Shown piece by piece: positions 54,410-63,728 of a stretch of 64,000 nt of DNA. Below the pieces are notes generated by a model, which was not told the DNA's origin, did no database searches, and saw nothing but the letters and a program-made list of their open reading frames with translations. Source of the stretch: Bacteroidales bacterium. Its GTDB lineage: Bacteria > Bacteroidota > Bacteroidia > Bacteroidales > Lentimicrobiaceae. Location: assembly GCA_016709025.1 (NCBI GenBank), contig JADJEQ010000008.1, forward strand, positions 124,001 through 188,000. Direction: 5' to 3'. The position numbers were made by a program, and so were the translations under genes. How positions within the stretch are numbered: the stretch's first letter is position 1; each line of letters begins with the position of its first letter.

Positions 54410-55525
54410 ATGCTGAAAGTAGGAATTACCGGTCAAAGCGGATTTGTAGGATCGCACCTCTTCAATTATTTTGGTCTCAAAAGTGAAATTCAACGCATCC
54501 CGTTTGAAGATTGTTATTTTGATGACATTTCGTTGTTACAGGATTTTGCCGGTACCTGCGATGTAATTGTTCATTTGGCTGCTATGAATCGCCACGAGGA
54601 CCCGGAAGTATTGTATAATACCAATGTTGATCTTGTAAGAAAACTGATTGCATGCATGGAAACTACGGGGAATAACCCCCATGTAATATTCTCATCTTCA
54701 ACTCAGGAAGAATTGGATAACCTCTACGGCCGGTCAAAAAAGGATGGGCGGATATTGTTTGGGAAGTGGGCAACAAAAACAGGTGCGAAATTTACCCCTA
54801 TGATAATCCCTAATGTTTTCGGACCATATGGCAAACCATTTTATAATTCAGTAGTAGCTACTTTTTGTCATTTGCTGACCCATGGCGGAGAGCCTCAGAT
54901 TCACGTTGATGGTGAACTTAAACTGATTTATGTTAATGAATTGGTGGAACAGATTTACCAGGTGATTTCAGGAAATATATCTGAATCTCCTTTTAAGGTT
55001 CCCTCTACCTCTGAACTTAAAGTTACGGGAATATTGGAATTACTGGTGAAATTTAAGAATCTGTATTTTGAGAAGGGAATTATTCCTGAACTTAATTCCA
55101 CATTCAAAGTTAACCTTTTCAATACATTTCGCAGTTTTATTGATAATACTTCATATTTTCCGGTCAGGTTAATCCGGAATACAGATGAACGGGGTTCTTT
55201 TGTCGAAACAATAAAGCTGGGTACAGGTGGACAGGTTTCTTTTTCTACGACCAGACCCGGAATAACGCGTGGCAATCATTTTCATACCCGCAAAATTGAG
55301 CGTTTTGCTGTCATAAAGGGTAAGGCCAGCATACAACTCCGACAAATTGGTAAGGACGATGTGCAGGAATTTTTCTTAGAAGGGAATGAACCTGCTTATG
55401 TTGATATGCCGGTTTGGGTTACACATAACATCACAAATATTGGTGAAGAGGATTTGTTTACTATTTTCTGGATCAATGAATGGTTTGATCCGAACGATCC
55501 TGATACTTATTTCGAAAAGGTGTAG
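54410..55525 (+). CDS. capF: CapF-type bifunctional UDP-sugar epimerase/reductase (SDR plus cupin)
   Basis: 371 residues in two domains. The N-terminal SDR (about 1-245) begins VGITGQSGFVGSHLFNYFG and has HLAAMNRHEDPEV, and PNVFGPYGKPFYNS. The C-terminal cupin (about 255-371) has ITRGNHFHTRKIERFAVIKGKA, whose His pair matches the zinc ligands of the CapF cupin, and VWVTHNITNIGEEDLFTIFW. The cupin does the C3 epimerisation and the SDR the NADPH reduction, giving UDP-2-acetamido-L-6-deoxytalose. It lies 49 bases after capE. Confidence 0.93.
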   Translation: MLKVGITGQSGFVGSHLFNYFGLKSEIQRIPFEDCYFDDISLLQDFAGTCDVIVHLAAMNRHEDPEVLYNTNVDLVRKLIACMETTGNNPHVIFSSSTQEELDNLYGRSKKDGRILFGKWATKTGAKFTPMIIPNVFGPYGKPFYNSVVATFCHLLTHGGEPQIHVDGELKLIYVNELVEQIYQVISGNISESPFKVPSTSELKVTGILELLVKFKNLYFEKGIIPELNSTFKVNLFNTFRSFIDNTSYFPVRLIRNTDERGSFVETIKLGTGGQVSFSTTRPGITRGNHFHTRKIERFAVIKGKASIQLRQIGKDDVQEFFLEGNEPAYVDMPVWVTHNITNIGEEDLFTIFWINEWFDPNDPDTYFEKV

Positions 55526-55566
55526 TTTAAGTTTGGTATTTCCGCAAAACAGGTTTCAAAATTGAA

Positions 55567-56604
55567 ATGGTGAAGTTTTATAGAAACATCAGGGTAGTTG
55601 AAGTTGGTGATGGCTATTTAACCGGTGCCCGTGGGTACAGATTTTACCGTTTTGACATTGAAACCGGAGTGTGGAGCTACTTTGGAAAAATCTCAGATTG
55701 GAAATTCGCTCTCTTATCCCGTTTTCGGATTTTAAGCAGATTGTTCAGGGCTGACGTACACTTCTACACAACTCTTCAGATCGGAATGCCTGTCTGTATA
55801 GCAAAAAAGGGAGTTTTTATCTACAATGAAAAATCGCGGAATTTTGAAAAATCATTTCATGTTACCCGAGGCACGCGCCCACTGAATATTTGTGAAGATG
55901 CCGATGGCAATATTTACTTTGGTGAATACTTTCATAATCCTGACAGGGATAGCGTAAATATCTACAAGTCATCTGATTATGGTAGGAGATGGGAAATCGT
56001 TTATACATTTCCGGCACATAGCATCAGGCATATTCATGGGCTGCATTATGATAAATTTACCGATTCAATTTGGGTTACCACAGGCGATCTCGAAGGAGAA
56101 TGCCTGATTGCCTGTACAAAAGACAAGTTCATTACTTTGAATGTTATTCTTAACGGCGGGCAGGAATACAGGACTTGTAATCTGATGTTTTATGAAGATA
56201 AAATTCTGTATGGAACCGATTCTGAAACAGCTGTTAATCACCTGAAACAAATTGACCGTGAAACACTTGTTGTTTCAGAGTTGGCGGTGCTTCAGGGATC
56301 GGTTATAAATTCACTTAGGATAGGAGAGCGGTGTTTTGTTAATACGACTGTTGAGCCATCACAGGTAAACACTGATCAGAACTCCTATATTTGGATGTAT
56401 GACAATGTAACGGGTGGATGCTCTGTTATAGCACATTATAAAAAAGATCACTGGGACCACCGGTATTTCCAGTTCGGGTGGTGCCGTTTTCCTGATTACA
56501 CAGCCGACGATGATCCTTATCTGTATTTTCACGGAAACGCTCTTGAAAAGATTGATGGTAACACTGTCGGATTAAAAATCAGTGAATTGCGCGATAAAAA
56601 ATAA
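55567..56604 (+). CDS. Beta-propeller-like protein of unknown function
   Basis: 345 residues without signal peptide or membrane helix. The sequence is rich in short beta strands with repeated DGNIYFGEY, YKSSDYGRRWEIVYTF (an Asp-box-like SxDxGxxW), DSIWVTTGD and ILYGTDSE elements, suggesting a 5-7 blade propeller like BNR/sialidase-type proteins. No catalytic residues can be assigned. It lies between capF and capG with short spacers (41 and 11 bases), so it is part of the FucNAc operon. It could be a glycan-binding protein or a cytoplasmic enzyme with propeller fold. Confidence 0.6.
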   Translation: MVKFYRNIRVVEVGDGYLTGARGYRFYRFDIETGVWSYFGKISDWKFALLSRFRILSRLFRADVHFYTTLQIGMPVCIAKKGVFIYNEKSRNFEKSFHVTRGTRPLNICEDADGNIYFGEYFHNPDRDSVNIYKSSDYGRRWEIVYTFPAHSIRHIHGLHYDKFTDSIWVTTGDLEGECLIACTKDKFITLNVILNGGQEYRTCNLMFYEDKILYGTDSETAVNHLKQIDRETLVVSELAVLQGSVINSLRIGERCFVNTTVEPSQVNTDQNSYIWMYDNVTGGCSVIAHYKKDHWDHRYFQFGWCRFPDYTADDDPYLYFHGNALEKIDGNTVGLKISELRDKK

Positions 56605-56615
56605 CGGTTTTAAAA

Positions 56616-57757
56616 ATGAAAAAGCTAAAAGTATTAACAGTAGTCGGAACCCGACCTGAGATTATTCGTTTGTCGATGGTCCTTCAGAAGCTTGATCAAA
56701 GTGAAGCCATTGATCATATTTTGGTTCATACCGGGCAGAATTATGACTATGAATTGAATGAAGTATTTTTTAAAGACCTTGAATTGAGAAAGCCGGATTT
56801 TTTCCTTGGTGCCGCAGGTAAAAATGCGGCTGAAACCATTGGACAAATCCTGATAAAGATAGATCCGGTGCTCGAAAGTGTTAAACCCGATGCTTTTCTG
56901 GTTTTAGGCGATACGAATAGCTGTTTGTGTGCAATTCCTGCCAAAAAAAGACATATTCCCATCTTTCACATGGAAGCAGGAAATCGTTGTTTCGATCAGC
57001 GTGTACCTGAAGAAACTAACCGGAAAATCGTTGATCATATCAGTGATATAAATCTTACATACAGTGATATTGCCAGGGAGTATTTGTTAAGAGAGGGTTT
57101 GCCGGCCGATAGAATCATCAAAACCGGTAGTCCAATGTTTGAAGTGCTGATGCATTATCTGCCTAAAATTGAAAAATCCGAAATTCTGGATGAATTGAAT
57201 CTGAAAAAAGGGGAGTATTTCATAGTGTCTGCTCACCGTGAAGAAAACATTGATTCGAAATCAACTTTCTGAATCTTGTTGAGATTCTGAACAGGCTGGC
57301 AGAATTGTATCAGGTACCTGTTATATTGACAACTCATCCACGCACAAGGAATAAAATTGAAGCCAAAGGCATTAATTTTCATTCCCTGGTCAGACTACAC
57401 AAGCCATTTGGTCTGTCAGACTATATTAAACTTCAGATAAATGCGAAAGCTGTTCTTTCAGATAGCGGCACTATTAGTGAAGAAGCTTCAATTCTGAACT
57501 TTAATGCACTAAATATCCGCGAAGCGCATGAGCGGCCTGAGGCAATGGAAGAAACTCCTGTAATGATGGTAGGGCTTAAGCCTGAGCGTGTAATGCAGGG
57601 TCTGGTGCAGGTGCTTGGGCAGAAAGCCGGACAGCGAAACTTCAGGCTTGTAAATGATTATTCAATGCCAAATGTTTCAGACAAAGTTGTCCGTATTATT
57701 TTGTCTTACACAGACTATGTTAACAGAGTTGTTTGGGGTAATTCCGATACTAAATGA
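56616..57757 (+). pseudogene. capG: CapG/FnlC-type UDP-sugar 2-epimerase (UDP-L-FucNAc synthesis), frameshifted
   Basis: Two frames, 56616-57272 and 57305-57757, together make a WecB-fold epimerase. One base missing in the A run 57259-57261 restores ENIDSKINFLNLVEILNRLAELYQVP and a 380-residue protein. It has VVGTRPEIIRLSMVLQKL, VLGDTNSCLCAIPAKK, HMEAGNRCFDQRVPEETNRKI, then SDSGTISEEASILNFNALNIREAHERPE. It carries out C2 epimerisation of UDP-2-acetamido-L-6-deoxytalose to UDP-L-FucNAc, the third pathway step. The capE and capF genes are intact, so loss of this gene would leave the pathway incomplete. Confidence 0.82.
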
Positions 57758-58848
57758 ATATAGTTTTTTTAACCTTATCAAGATTCACGAATATTTCCGA
57801 CAAGGGAATATACCCCGACCTCGTGCGCAAATTCTGTAAGGAAGGACATAATGTTTATGTTGTTTCTCCAATGGAGCGCAAGTTTAAAAGGAGTACAACG
57901 CTGATAATTCAGGGGAATCTGAATATCCTTAAAATAAGGACACTTAATATTCAAAAAACCAGTAATATTGAGAAGGGTGTTGCTTATCTGATGCTTGAGT
58001 ATCAATTTATAAACGGCATAAAAACCTACTTCCGTGATGTAAAATTTGATCTAATTCTGTATTCAACACCCCCCATAACATTTTCCCGTGTAGTAAGATT
58101 TCTCAAAAATCGCGATCATGGCAGATCATATTTGTTGCTTAAAGACATTTTCCCTCAGGCAGCCATTGATTCAGGACTGATTAGCAAAAGCGGAATAACC
58201 TATAAATTTTTCCGGAATGCAGAAAAAGAGCTGTATAAATTATCTGACAATATAGGCTGTATGTCAGCAGCGAATATCCGGTATATCCTTGAAAATAACC
58301 CTGAGATACCTGCTGAAAAACTTGAGATTAACCCCAATAGCATTGAGCCCGTTAGTTGGTCAGCAACAGCTGGGCAGAAAAGAGAATTCCGGGCTAAATA
58401 TAACATCCCTCTGGATGCTACAATATTTGTTTATGGAGGAAATCTCGGAAAATCACAGGGTCTGGAGTTTTACCTGAAAATTATGGAGGCTGCCTCAAAA
58501 GATTCACGGGTGTTTTTCATTACAGTAGGTTCTGGCTCGGAATATGAAAATATATATTCATTCATTCATGACAGAAAATTCCGAAACTCGATTCTGATTA
58601 AGGAACTGCCTAGAGATGAATATTCAAACTTGCTGGTGTGTTGTGATATTGGCCTGATATTCCTAAGCCGGAAATTTACTATACCGAATTTTCCTTCCAG
58701 GATTCTTTCATACATGGAATGTAGTAAACCTGTGCTTGCAGCCACGGATGCAGTAACTGATATCGGAGAAATAATCACGCAAAATGGTTTCGGACATTGG
58801 GTTTTAAATGGCGATTTGCAGGGTTTTTACAGAAAATGGAATTGCTAA
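57754..58848 (+). CDS. GT4 glycosyltransferase, WbuB-like, first half of a double enzyme; ends at a frameshift
   Basis: The frame reads 364 codons: FLTLSRFTNISDKGIYPDLVRKF, LILYSTPPITFSRVVRF, LLLKDIFPQAAIDSG, INPNSIEP, FVYGGNLGKSQGLEFYL and FPSRILSYMECSKPVLAATD, as in WbuB-type enzymes. A base appears to be missing in the A4 run 58833-58836. With one A added, GFYRKMELLIKDKDNNLK continues in the frame of the next entry. It overlaps capG by 4 bases. WbuB-like enzymes often use FucNAc donors, which fits the neighbours. Confidence 0.82.
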   Translation: MNIVFLTLSRFTNISDKGIYPDLVRKFCKEGHNVYVVSPMERKFKRSTTLIIQGNLNILKIRTLNIQKTSNIEKGVAYLMLEYQFINGIKTYFRDVKFDLILYSTPPITFSRVVRFLKNRDHGRSYLLLKDIFPQAAIDSGLISKSGITYKFFRNAEKELYKLSDNIGCMSAANIRYILENNPEIPAEKLEINPNSIEPVSWSATAGQKREFRAKYNIPLDATIFVYGGNLGKSQGLEFYLKIMEAASKDSRVFFITVGSGSEYENIYSFIHDRKFRNSILIKELPRDEYSNLLVCCDIGLIFLSRKFTIPNFPSRILSYMECSKPVLAATDAVTDIGEIITQNGFGHWVLNGDLQGFYRKWNC

Positions 58849-60113
58849 TTAAGGATAAAGACAATAATCTGAAAATGGGTACCAAGGGTTATCAATACCT
58901 GAAAGATAATTATACGGTTGATTTCTCATATAATGCCATAATAAAACATTTCGAATTAAACCCGGTTGTTGAAACGGAAATTCCAAAAAAGGAAAGAAAC
59001 ACCATTGTTTTTATAAATCAGAGTTCCGGTTACCTGATGATAGATATCGTAAATGCATTTGAAGATATTTTTGAAGAAAGGGTTCTGATGGCTGGTATGC
59101 TGAATAAACGCAACAGGTCGTTACACGATGGGGTAAAAGTCGCGAAACTGGTTCCTTACAAAAGGAATTCATCAATAAACAGATTATTTACATGGCCATG
59201 GAGTTTTTTACAGGCATTGTTCCTGATCAAATTCAAATACCGTAAAGCACAATTGTTCCTGGTTTCAAATCCTCCGTTTACAACATTGCTGCCATTGTTT
59301 TGCAGCAATCCTTTCTATCTTCTTATTTATGATGTTTTCCCTGAAGCCCTGGTAGAGTTTAATTATTTCTCTAAAAATTCTTTAATTGTAAAGCTTTGGG
59401 AAAGATCTCATAAGAATATATTTCCGAGGGCAGAGCGGATATTTACATTAACTGACGGAATGAAATCGGTTATACAAAAATACGCAGGTGAAAAAGAAGT
59501 TGAGATCATTCCTATTTGGACAGACAATGAGTTTTTAAAGCCAATTAAAAAGAATCAAAATCCATTCGTTGAAAAGTATAACCTCCTCGATAAGTTTGTT
59601 GTTCTTTATTCGGGGAACATAAGTGCTTCTCAAAATATTGAAGTAATTGTTGAACTTGCATCCATGATGCAGAGAAATGACATAATATTTGTTATAATCG
59701 GCCAGGGAAATCAAAGGGATAAAATTTACCGGATGGTTGAGATGTTGAAATTATGGAATTGTCTTCTATTGCCCTGGCAGGATACAAATGATTTTCCAAA
59801 CGCCATAGCTTCGGGAGATCTGGCAGTGGTAAGCCTTGGCCGGGAAGCCTCTCAATTGGCTATTCCAAGTAAGTTTTACAATTTCCTTTCAGTGGGTGCA
59901 CCAATGTTATGTTTAACCAGTAACGATTCAGATCTGGGGAGATTGGTAAATAAATATGAAGTTGGAGCTTGTTTTGAACCGGAAAAGAAGCAGGAGATAA
60001 AGGAATTTATTGAATATTTGATTGCTCACCCTGGTTATCGGCATAAACTGAGTCAAAAATCACTGGAAGCTTCAAAGGACTTTACGTCTGATAATATTTC
60101 AAAATTCTTTTAG
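58797..60113 (+). CDS. GT4-like glycosyltransferase, second half of the double enzyme
   Basis: 438 codons from an ATG at 58797, but codons before about 58838 are an out-of-frame read of the first enzyme. After its end (AIIKHFELNPVVETEIPKKE) a second GT-B protein begins at TIVFINQSSGYLMIDIVNAF without an ATG near its start. The donor domain has FVVLYSGNISASQNIEVIVELA, VVSLGREASQLAIPSKFYNFLSVGAPMLCLT and VGACFEPEKKQEIKEFI. So both domains appear to form one polypeptide of about 786 residues over 57754-60113. It would add two successive sugars. Confidence 0.78.
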   Translation: MGFKWRFAGFLQKMELLIKDKDNNLKMGTKGYQYLKDNYTVDFSYNAIIKHFELNPVVETEIPKKERNTIVFINQSSGYLMIDIVNAFEDIFEERVLMAGMLNKRNRSLHDGVKVAKLVPYKRNSSINRLFTWPWSFLQALFLIKFKYRKAQLFLVSNPPFTTLLPLFCSNPFYLLIYDVFPEALVEFNYFSKNSLIVKLWERSHKNIFPRAERIFTLTDGMKSVIQKYAGEKEVEIIPIWTDNEFLKPIKKNQNPFVEKYNLLDKFVVLYSGNISASQNIEVIVELASMMQRNDIIFVIIGQGNQRDKIYRMVEMLKLWNCLLLPWQDTNDFPNAIASGDLAVVSLGREASQLAIPSKFYNFLSVGAPMLCLTSNDSDLGRLVNKYEVGACFEPEKKQEIKEFIEYLIAHPGYRHKLSQKSLEASKDFTSDNISKFF

Positions 60114-60168
60114 GCAGTGACTCAGGTTAAAAGTTAACCTGTTTTTCAAAATAAAATCAAATTTAAGC

Positions 60169-60762
60169 ATGTATAAAACATTTTTTAAACCCATAATGGA
60201 TTGGATTGCGGCACTGCTTGCATTAATCGTATTGTTCCCGTTATTTCTCATAGTTTCGGTGTTTATCAAAATCGACTCATCAGGGCCGGTATTTTTTATA
60301 CAGGAAAGGTTGGGGAAAAATGGGTCGGTTTTCAAGGTGATTAAATTCCGTTCAATGGCTGTAAATCAGCCCACTAAAGTAAGACAAGGGTCAAAATTGT
60401 ATGAGAATGATCCGCGAATAACCAGGGTCGGACGATTTATAAGGAAAACCAGCATTGATGAATTACCTCAATTGATTAACATTTTAAAAGGAGAAATGAG
60501 TTTTATTGGCCCCCGCCCTCCAGTGACTTATTTTCCTAAAAAGTATGACGAGTATTCCAGCATTGAAAAACAGCGCTTTCAGGTGAAGCCAGGGATCAGC
60601 GGACTAGCGCAGGTTAGGTGCCGTGAAATTCATGATTGGGATATAAATATCCCTATCGATGTTGAATATGTTAAAAACTATTCATTTATTTATGATTTGA
60701 ATTTGTTTTTGTCTTCTTTGTTTTTCTTTTTCAAAACTGACAATATTTATAGAAAAGAGTAA
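60169..60762 (+). CDS. Small polyprenyl-phosphate phosphosugar transferase (PglC-like)
   Basis: A 197-residue monotopic initiating transferase. It has an N-terminal re-entrant membrane helix (about 10-32), IDSSGPVFFIQERLGKNG, FKVIKFRSM, then DPRITRVGRFIRKTSIDELPQLINILKGEMSFIGPRPP with the catalytic Asp-Glu of TSIDELPQ, and KPGISGLAQVRC. It moves a sugar-1-phosphate to undecaprenyl phosphate, starting repeat-unit assembly. It lacks the large N-terminal domain of WcaJ-type enzymes. The sugar is not fixed; a diacetamido or FucNAc-type donor is possible. Confidence 0.93.
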   Translation: MYKTFFKPIMDWIAALLALIVLFPLFLIVSVFIKIDSSGPVFFIQERLGKNGSVFKVIKFRSMAVNQPTKVRQGSKLYENDPRITRVGRFIRKTSIDELPQLINILKGEMSFIGPRPPVTYFPKKYDEYSSIEKQRFQVKPGISGLAQVRCREIHDWDINIPIDVEYVKNYSFIYDLNLFLSSLFFFFKTDNIYRKE

Positions 60763-60804
60763 GAATAAGACAAATCCGGATTCGGAATTACTAAACTACA
60801 AGAA

Positions 60805-61506
60805 ATGACACAATCAGGAAACATCGTTTCTATTCACCAGCCAAATTATATTCCCTGGCTCGGGTACTTCTACAAGATTGCACAATCAGATATTTTTGTT
60901 TTTTTAGACGATGTGCAATTCTCTAATCAGGGAATGCAGAATTACCATTATATAAAAACCCCGCAAGGCCCTTTCCGGCTTAAGATTCCTGTACAGAAAG
61001 TTTTTGGAGAAAATATCAATCAGGTTTTTCCCAATAACGATCTTGACTGGAAACTGAAGCATCTGAAAACTGTTGAAGGTAATTATAAACGGTCGAAACA
61101 TTTTGAAGAGGTTTTCAATGACCTGAAGCAGCTGTTTATTCCGGATAATGCCAGTATTGCTGAGTTCGATAGAAGCATTGTAGAGTTTGTATGCAGGAAA
61201 TTTGGAATATCTACAAAGTTCGTAAACTCATCTGAGTTGAATATTCATTCAAGCCGTGAGGAAAAAATTCTTGATATTTGTGATGCGCTGGATTGCAAGG
61301 TTTACTATTCCGGCACCGGAGCCCGTGCTTATCAAAATGAAGATAACTTCGTTCATCGTGGCATTGAATTAAGGTACTCCAAGTTTCAGCCGTTTGAGTA
61401 TCCGCAGTTATGGGGAGCCTTTCAGGAGAATGTTACTATTATAGACTACCTCATGAATTGCGGCTATGATTGGGCCAACGTAATACAACATCAAACGAAA
61501 GAGTAA
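60805..61506 (+). CDS. WbqC-family protein
   Basis: A 233-residue protein matching the WbqC family found in glycan loci: SIHQPNYIPWLGYFYKIAQSDIFVFLDDVQFSNQG at the start, FRLKIPVQ, then YYSGTGARAYQNE and a C-terminal WGAFQENVTIIDYLMNCG. The biochemical role is not established; a sugar modification or acyl transfer step has been suggested by context. It lies 1 base before the aminotransferase-like gene and so is in one unit with it. Confidence 0.9.
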   Translation: MTQSGNIVSIHQPNYIPWLGYFYKIAQSDIFVFLDDVQFSNQGMQNYHYIKTPQGPFRLKIPVQKVFGENINQVFPNNDLDWKLKHLKTVEGNYKRSKHFEEVFNDLKQLFIPDNASIAEFDRSIVEFVCRKFGISTKFVNSSELNIHSSREEKILDICDALDCKVYYSGTGARAYQNEDNFVHRGIELRYSKFQPFEYPQLWGAFQENVTIIDYLMNCGYDWANVIQHQTKE

Positions 61507-61507
61507 A

Positions 61508-62487
61508 ATGGAAATAGGTAGTTTTCTGGAATTAGACATTAAACAATCTGGTGAGTTTTATTCCGGTTCTGAAAATATTGCCAGACTCAATTCAGCACGA
61601 AGTGGCATATACCACGCTTTACGATTGTATGGTTGTTCCATAATTTATCTGCCTCATTACCTTTGCCCTTCAGTAAATCTCTTTCTCAGCAGAAAGGGAA
61701 TCGAAATAAGAAGGTATCATATCAACAATCAATTTGAGCCTCAGATTGATTTTATCGAAGATGGGGCAGCTGTTCTGATAGTGAATTATTTTGGAATACT
61801 GTCCGCGAGTAAACTTCTTTCTTTAGTTCGAAAATTTGAAAGAGTGATTATTGACAACTGCCCTTCTTTTTATACTGAACCAGTTGAAGGTTGTTATAGT
61901 GTGTATTCGACGCGCAAATTCTTTGGAGTTCCGGATGGCTGTTATGTAATTGGAGCTAATGCAGAGCGGTTTACGGAAGAATACAGCCATGATTATTCTT
62001 CTGATACAGCTTCTTTTCTTCTGAGAAGACATGAAATAGGTTGCAGTGCATCGTATGCCGGAAGGATGAAAAATGAAGAGAGAATTGATAATTCAGACAT
62101 TTTGAATATGTCGGAATTGACGAGCGTTTTGCTGAAAGGGATCGATTATGAAAGCATAAAAATGAAAAGGCGTGAAAACTTCAGATTAGCCTGCGATTTG
62201 TACAGAAAAATCAATCTGATCGATCCGGAGATTTACACAGATAAAAATTCGACACCGATGGTTTATCCTCTGGTAATTAAGGATGAGGGTTTTGTTGATA
62301 AGTTGCGTGAAAAACAAATATATACCGGCCGATGGTGGAAATCTGTTCTGAATGAAGTTGCTGAAAGCTCTTTTGAAGCATTTCTGTCCAGTATATGATT
62401 CCGGTTCCGATTGATCAAAGATATAATGAAAGGGAAATCAATTATGTCAGTGAAGAAGTTTTCAGAATTCTAATGGATACTGATTGA
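61508..62487 (+). pseudogene. DegT-like (PLP-fold) aminotransferase-like protein, C-terminal frameshift
   Basis: The frame 61508-62398 encodes 296 residues and then stops early. The adjacent frame continues YMIPVPIDQRYNEREINYVSEE to a TGA at 62485-62487. One base missing in the T3 run 62381-62383 or the CC at 62388-62389 explains it, giving 326 residues. The fold resembles DegT/DnrJ sugar aminotransferases: ARSGIYHALRLYG, AAVLIVNYFGILSASK, IIDNCPSFYTEP and YSTRKFFGVPDG, where Lys137 could be the PLP lysine. It probably makes an amino sugar together with WbqC and the GNAT. Confidence 0.7.
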
Positions 62488-62545
62488 TGTTTTGACAGAA
62501 TATTAAAACTTCTCCTGGTATTGTCTAATTCTAAAGTCTTGTAGT

Positions 62546-63049
62546 ATGGCGGCAAAACTCACTTTGTATAAAATTCCTTGTAAAGAAGTAACTGGCAGAA
62601 ATAGTTGGCCGGAGACACTTCTTGGCTATAAACTTATAGTTTATAAGCCCGGTTTGTTCAGGTTATCTCAATATGAGAGTAATGCTGTTGTTAATTTTCT
62701 TTGGTATATTGTTACTTTAGGCAAATTTAGAATCCTGTTTCTTCTTGATAATGAAATAGTTGTTCATTATTCGTACATTACTCCTAAAACATATCGGTTC
62801 CCGTTTATGAATAACAATGATATTCAGATCGGACCATGTGCCACAAATTCAGAATACCAGAAGAGGGGAATATTTACGGAGGTTTTAAAGCTAATACCCT
62901 CCCTCTACGCTGGTAAGAGTGATTCGGTATGGACATACACGACCTTAACGAATCTTGCCTCGCAGAAAGCATTTGAAAAGGCCGGATTCCATTTCTTTTC
63001 CTATGCCAGCATGTCGCTCAAAACGAAAATTGTTAAAATAATCTCTTAA
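62546..63049 (+). CDS. GNAT-family N-acetyltransferase-like protein
   Basis: A 167-residue protein with GNAT features: a core strand INNNDIQIGPCATNSEYQKRGIFTEVLKLIP with an acetyl-CoA loop of the RxxGxG/A type (here QKRGIF), and TTLTNLASQKAFEKAGFHFFSYASM, the late GNAT motif. It would acetylate an amino group, most likely of the amino sugar made by the aminotransferase-like neighbour. The N-terminal 60 residues are unusual for GNATs (KIPCKEVTGRNSW). It precedes the deacetylase by about 10 bases. Confidence 0.78.
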   Translation: MAAKLTLYKIPCKEVTGRNSWPETLLGYKLIVYKPGLFRLSQYESNAVVNFLWYIVTLGKFRILFLLDNEIVVHYSYITPKTYRFPFMNNNDIQIGPCATNSEYQKRGIFTEVLKLIPSLYAGKSDSVWTYTTLTNLASQKAFEKAGFHFFSYASMSLKTKIVKIIS

Positions 63050-63059
63050 AACAGGATTG

Positions 63060-63728
63060 ATGACCAAAAACATTCTGGTAGTAGATCCACATCCCGACGA
63101 TGAAGTGTTGGGCTGCGGTGGTGTGATGGCTAAATTTGCCGGCGCAGGTTTAAAAGTTTATGTGCTGGTTGTAACACGTGGCACACCTAAACTTTATTCA
63201 GCAGATAAAATCGATAATATCAGGAAGGAGGCCAGGAATGCTCATGAAATCCTTGGCGTAGCCGAAACTGTATTTCTTGATTTTCCTGCCCCTGAACTTG
63301 ATCTGGTATCAATGGCAGAAATTGCCCGGGAAATTTCCGTGGTAATTAAAAGATTCAGCATTACAGATTTGTATATTCCCCACAGGGGCGATATTCATGG
63401 CGATCACGGAGTCGTATTTAATGCCTGCCTTGTCGCAGCCAGGCCAGTCGGAGATTACACCGTAAAATCTGTGTTTGCCTATGAAACTTTGTCGGAAACC
63501 GAGTGGGCGCCGCCGTTTGGTGACGATGCATTTATCCCGGCAAAATTCGTCGATGTTACTGAAACTTTCGATCAGAAACTGAATGCCATGAAGTGCTTCA
63601 AAAGTCAGTTAAAACAATTTCCGAACCCCCGTTCTATCGAAACTCTAACGGCTCTGTCAAGATTCAGGGGATCAACTGTTGGATTTGCAAATGCGGAAGC
63701 CTTTATGGTAATCAGGGTTATTGAATAA
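63060..63728 (+). CDS. PIG-L/LmbE-family deacetylase
   Basis: About 222 residues from the ATG at 63060; a TTG one codon upstream is also in frame. The zinc motif is PHPDDE at residues 10-15, then LVVTRGTPKLYS and HRGDIHGDHGVVFNA, which gives the second His-Asp-His site. These enzymes remove N-acetyl from GlcNAc-type groups in the cytoplasm. It is the last gene of the locus, next to a GNAT with the opposite activity, so the two probably exchange or tailor the acyl group of an amino sugar. Confidence 0.92.
   Translation: MTKNILVVDPHPDDEVLGCGGVMAKFAGAGLKVYVLVVTRGTPKLYSADKIDNIRKEARNAHEILGVAETVFLDFPAPELDLVSMAEIAREISVVIKRFSITDLYIPHRGDIHGDHGVVFNACLVAARPVGDYTVKSVFAYETLSETEWAPPFGDDAFIPAKFVDVTETFDQKLNAMKCFKSQLKQFPNPRSIETLTALSRFRGSTVGFANAEAFMVIRVIE

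Noticed and set aside
40080..62487. Programmed frameshifting as the reason for the broken frames
   Set aside because: There is no slippery heptamer followed by a fixed structure common to the sites, and seven sites in unrelated genes is too many. A missing base in each run is simpler.
31196..63728. Capsule locus with Wza/Wzc export or UpxY-type antiterminator
   Set aside because: No such genes or their motifs were found in the window; the set fits a Wzx/Wzy O-antigen-like pathway.
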